Below, piece after piece: positions 1 through 3,500 of a stretch of 5,400 bases of DNA. The translations under genes and the position numbers were made by a program. The notes below the pieces were generated by a model. It saw only the letters and a program-made list of their open reading frames with translations. It searched no databases and was not told the DNA's origin. Source of the stretch: Nitrospira sp. (GTDB lineage: Bacteria > Nitrospirota > Nitrospiria > Nitrospirales > Nitrospiraceae); the NCBI GenBank assembly GCA_024998705.1, contig JACOEF010000607.1, forward strand, positions 1-5,400, given 5' to 3'. Numbering within the stretch: the stretch's first letter is position 1; each line of letters starts with the position of its first letter.

Positions 1-111
1 ACCTGGGCGCACCGGCTGGGCGACAATCCGAACCCGACAGCGACCGGCAAAGATCAGGACGGCTCTCTGATTCGAGACCGTATCTGGTTGGCCGCTAGTT
101 ATGCCTTTTAG
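1..111 (+). CDS. Outer-membrane beta-barrel protein, C-terminal fragment; probable TpsB (FhaC/ShlB-like) transporter
   Basis: Only the last 36 codons and a TAG stop (109-111) are present; the start lies to the left of the window. The residues read from TWAHRLGDNPNP to RIWLAASYAF. The end alternates polar and hydrophobic/aromatic residues and finishes in Phe, the signature by which the BAM complex recognises outer-membrane barrels. The preceding G-D-N-P and D-Q-D-G stretch followed by an Arg-rich final strand resembles, from memory, the C-termini of ShlB/FhaC-type two-partner-secretion transporters. The same-strand neighbour begins with a TPS domain, which is the substrate such a barrel exports, so a TpsB-TpsA pair is the natural reading. 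The barrel call is well supported by the terminal motif. The TpsB call rests mainly on context, and another porin or barrel cannot be excluded from 36 residues. Confidence 0.62.
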   Translation, partial: TWAHRLGDNPNPTATGKDQDGSLIRDRIWLAASYAF

Positions 112-141
112 GCAAGACCATCGCATCCCGTGATCTTGCCT
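110..141 (+). terminator. Imperfect stem-loop overlapping the upstream stop codon; possible weak terminator or processing site
   Basis: AGGCAAGA (110-117) is the reverse complement of TCTTGCCT (134-141), giving eight contiguous pairs. After one C-A mismatch (118/133), two further pairs (119-120 with 131-132) leave a 10-nt loop. The left arm includes the last two bases of the TAG stop. The stem is followed by TTACGTAGGTTTGTT, which is not a good U-tract, so efficient intrinsic termination is doubtful. It may reduce read-through from the upstream gene into the exoprotein gene or stabilise the upstream transcript's 3' end. Confidence 0.4.
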
Positions 142-363
142 TACGTAGGTTTGTTCTCGAATGACCGACAATACCGAGAAGGCCTTTTCAACCATGGCTA
201 TGCGTCGACAAGTTCCGTGCGAACGGCACAGCGGCCTGACGCCCATCGCGGATTCATTCCGCTCTGAGCCAGTCGAACGGCGCAACCTCTCGAAGACTTC
301 TTACTCTCGAAATCGACACCGTTCACCAGGGTTCTATCGGTCGCTATGATTTGGAGACAATTT
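112..363 (+). other. Leader region between the barrel gene and the exoprotein gene
   Basis: These 252 bases hold no gene I can support. GC content drops here (28 of 60 bases in 301-360). I found no sigma-70 promoter with good boxes at a sensible distance, no sigma-54 site, and no riboswitch pattern I recognise. The 7-mer TCTCGAA occurs three times (155-161, 288-294, 305-311), the last two 17 bases apart. A 62-codon frame at 161-349 crosses the region but lacks a good ribosome binding site and resembles nothing known to me. The gap is long enough for the exoprotein gene to have its own promoter, but read-through from the upstream gene is equally possible. Confidence 0.5.
353..356 (+). promoter_or_regulatory. 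Ribosome binding site (GGAG) deciding the start at 364
   Basis: GGAG lies seven bases before the ATG at 364, ideal Shine-Dalgarno spacing. Another in-frame ATG at 346 has only AGGG at 328-331, 14 bases upstream, which is too far. The in-frame ATG at 385 has no purine-rich tract at the right distance. This favours 364 as the start. Confidence 0.75.
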
Positions 364-501
364 ATGATCTCGCTCACGACTCCGATGAAAGTCGCTAGCC
401 CGGACCAGGCAGATCGACGGGATGGATGGTTCAGTTACGCGGGGAATCTCACGGGCCTGCTGATGGTCGCGCTGTTCGCCGGACATGGGACTGGACTTGC
501 T
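364..501 (+). other. Signal peptide of the exoprotein (residues 1-46)
   Basis: A long N-region containing K9, R18 and R19 precedes the hydrophobic core NLTGLLMVALFAG (28-40). A Gly/Thr-rich C-region ends GLA-EPP, giving a probable signal peptidase I site after A46. The 46-residue length is on the long side, as is common for TPS exoproteins, although I do not see the classical extended signal peptide region (ESPR). Initiation at M8 (385) would give a more compact signal but has no ribosome binding site. Confidence 0.75.
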
Positions 502-3500
502 GAGCCACCGGCGCCGACCCAATTGCCGACAGGAGAACAGGTGGTGGGTGGCGCCGCGACCATCAGCCGTCAGCAGGCCACCATGACCATCAACCAAGGT
601 ACCTCCCGGGCCGCCATCGATTGGCAAAATTTTGATATCGGCAGCCAGGCCCACGTCAATATCCGGCAACCGTCGACCGACAGTGTTCTCTTCAACCGAA
701 TCCTCGGCAACAATCCGAGCCAGATTTTCGGTGGGCTCACCGCCAATGGGCAGGTGTACCTGTCCAATCCAAGCGGGTTTTATTTTGCGCCGAGTGCGTC
801 CGTCAACGTCGGCGGACTCGTCGCCACCACGCATCAACTCAGTCTCGATGAATTCATGGCCGGGCGCGATCGTTTTAGCCGTAACGGGTCCACCGGCCGC
901 CTCCTCAACGAGGGCCAACTGAAAGCGGCCTTGGGCGGGTACATCGCCCTGCTGGCTCCCGAGGTTCGTAATCACGGCGTCATCATGGCCGAACTCGGTA
1001 CCGTCGCGCTGGCTGCAGGCGAAGCCTACGAATTGCGCTTCGATCCGGCACGACGCCTGGAGGGTCTTCGTGTCGAGCCCGCGCAGATTCGAACTCTCGT
1101 CGAAAACAAACAGGCGGTGCTGGCTCCAGGCGGATTGATTGTGCTCTCGGCACAGGGAGCCAGTCAGCTCCAAGGGAGCGTCGTCCGTCATGACGGAACG
1201 CTCGAAGCCTCCAGCCTGGTCAGCAAAGGCGGGCGCATCGTATTGGAAGGAGATGCCATTACCCTGGGGGCACATTCGACCACCACGGCCTCAGGGGCGA
1301 CCGGCGGCGGAGAAGTGTTGGTCGGCGGCGGTTGGCAAGGCTCAGGTCCGCTGAAGCATGCCACGAGTACGACGGTGGAGACCGGGGCCACCATTGATGT
1401 GAGTGCAACGCAGCGAGGCGACGGTGGGACTGCCGTGTTGTGGAGCGACGTGCGGAATCCGATAGGCCGCACGCAAGTGTCGGGCAGCATTCTGGCTAGC
1501 GGCGGTGCGCAAAGCGGCAACGGCGGACGCATCGAAACCTCTGGCCACACGCTGCAGGTGGAGGACAGCACGCACATCAGCACCCTGGCGCCGCACGGCC
1601 GACTGGGTGAATGGCTGCTGGATCCCGTGGACTTTACCATAGCCAGCGGCAGCGGGGCCCAAACAACCAGCAGTATCGGCGCCGCCACACTGGGGACGGC
1701 GCTGAACAGCGGCAACGTGACCATCGCTACCGATGCCAGCACAGGTGGCAATGGCGATATCACAGTCGCGGCTAATGTAACCAAGACCGCCTCCTCTGGC
1801 ACCACGACGCTCACCCTCAAATCACACCGCAGCGTGGTGATGAACAATGGGATCTCGATCAACGGTGCCGCAGGCGCCCCGCTGAATGTGGTGTTCTGGG
1901 CCGACAGCGACAATAGCGGTGGTGGTGGCGTGCAGCTACGTAATGTGACTACCCAGGGCGGGCATCTGTATCTTGGAGGCGGCACTGCTTCGACCACGTG
2001 GAATGGTCTGACGGTTCCGAACGGGCCCACGAAGTCGTTTGGGGGCCTTGCACCCACCCACTTCACCGGCACCCTCTCCACCGCGGGCGGCGACGTGTAT
2101 CTCTGGAACGGCACAGGCGCAGGTGCGGCTGGACAATTCACCACCGCCGGGGGCTCCGGCGTCGACGTGTTCAACGCGGGCGTCGGCAACATCACGCTGC
2201 GGGTGGATGCAGTGAATATTCTGAACAACTTGACCATCACCACCACCGGCTTGTTCTCTCTGTTGCCCAGCACCAGCGGCGGATCCTTCCGTGACCCGGT
2301 GCTCACCAGCAAATACATCTTGACCGGTGCACAGGGTGGCCTGACGATCGGAACGTCGGGCAATACCGCCGACATCACACACCAGACAAACGCATACAGC
2401 ACGAACGGCCCGATCCAGTTACACGGCGGCACCGTGACGCTGAACGCCGGCCTGACCACCACCAACGCCAGCACCGGCGATGTAAGCATCACGGCCAGCA
2501 CCGGCCTCACCGGCAGCGGCGGCATCACCTTGGCCAATGGACGCACACTCACCGTCACGCAAAGCGGCAATACAACCTACAACGGGGTGATCAGCGGGAG
2601 CGGAGCCGGCTTGACCAAACTGGGTATCGGCGATCTCAGTCTCGGCGGCGCCAGCACCTATACCGGTGCGACCACGGTGAGCGGCGGCATCCTGTCGCTG
2701 GCCGCGGCCGACCGCCTGCCCGACAGCACCGCTCTCACCGTGGACGCCGGCGCCACCTTCAGCCTGAACGGCTTCAACGAGACGGTGGGCTCCATCGCCG
2801 GCAACGGCCTCATCGTCAACGGCGCCGTGGTGCGCGACGGCCTGGTGTTGTGGCTGGACGCGGGCAACACCTCCTCGTACAACGGAACTGGCAACACGTG
2901 GTATGACCTGAGCGGCAATGGGTACCACGGCACGATCTACGGGAGTCCTACCTATTCCAGCGCCAATAGTCTCTTCACGTTTGCCAATAACAGTCAGTAC
3001 GTGCGCCTCTCAACACTTCCGGCCAATTTTCTCGGTAGTACGGTCACTGGCATGACGATATTCAGCGTGGCCAACTTCGGCACCACCGCCGACAACTGGG
3101 AACGTGTGGTCGATTTGGGCAATGCCGGCGCAGGTGGCAATGCCCCCAACCACCATATCATCCTGTCACGCTACGGCACTGGCAGCCGGCTGAACTGGGA
3201 AATCTACAACGGCCCCTCTGGCAACACGGCCAACCAGAGCAACACCAACACCGCCATCACCAACGGGAAGGCCAGCTACGCCGGCACCGCCGACGGCAGC
3301 AACCTCAAGATCTATAAGGACGGCGCGCTCAACACCACCACGGCGTCCACTGCGCTGCCGGGGGCGGCGGCGCGGGCCGATAACTATATCGGCAAGAGCA
3401 ACTGGACCGCGGACGATACCTTCCGCGGTGACATCGGCACACTGATGGTTTACAACCGCGCCCTCTCAGCGATCGAGATCGCCAAGAATCACCAGCTGCT

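Noticed and set aside
161..349. 62-codon + strand frame as a real small gene
   Set aside because: Only a weak purine stretch (TAGGT at 146-150) precedes it, its Arg/Ser-rich sequence is not recognisable, and there is no independent sign of coding. Kept as a low-interest finding only.
322..350. Promoter-like pair TTCACC (322-327) and TATGAT (345-350) with a 17-base spacer
   Set aside because: Transcription would begin near 357, after the GGAG ribosome binding site at 353-356, so the mRNA could not use it. Probably chance.
334..1275. 313-codon open frame on the minus strand
   Set aside because: It is antisense to the signal peptide and TPS domain, whose motifs are unmistakable on the + strand. 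The minus-strand product has no recognisable features.
1188..2570. 460-codon open frame on the minus strand
   Set aside because: It lies entirely antisense to the solenoid region. Its product is Pro/Val/Ser-rich low-complexity sequence, the expected mirror of Gly/Thr/Asn-rich codons with G/C in third position. There is no recognisable domain, while the + strand has clear family motifs throughout.
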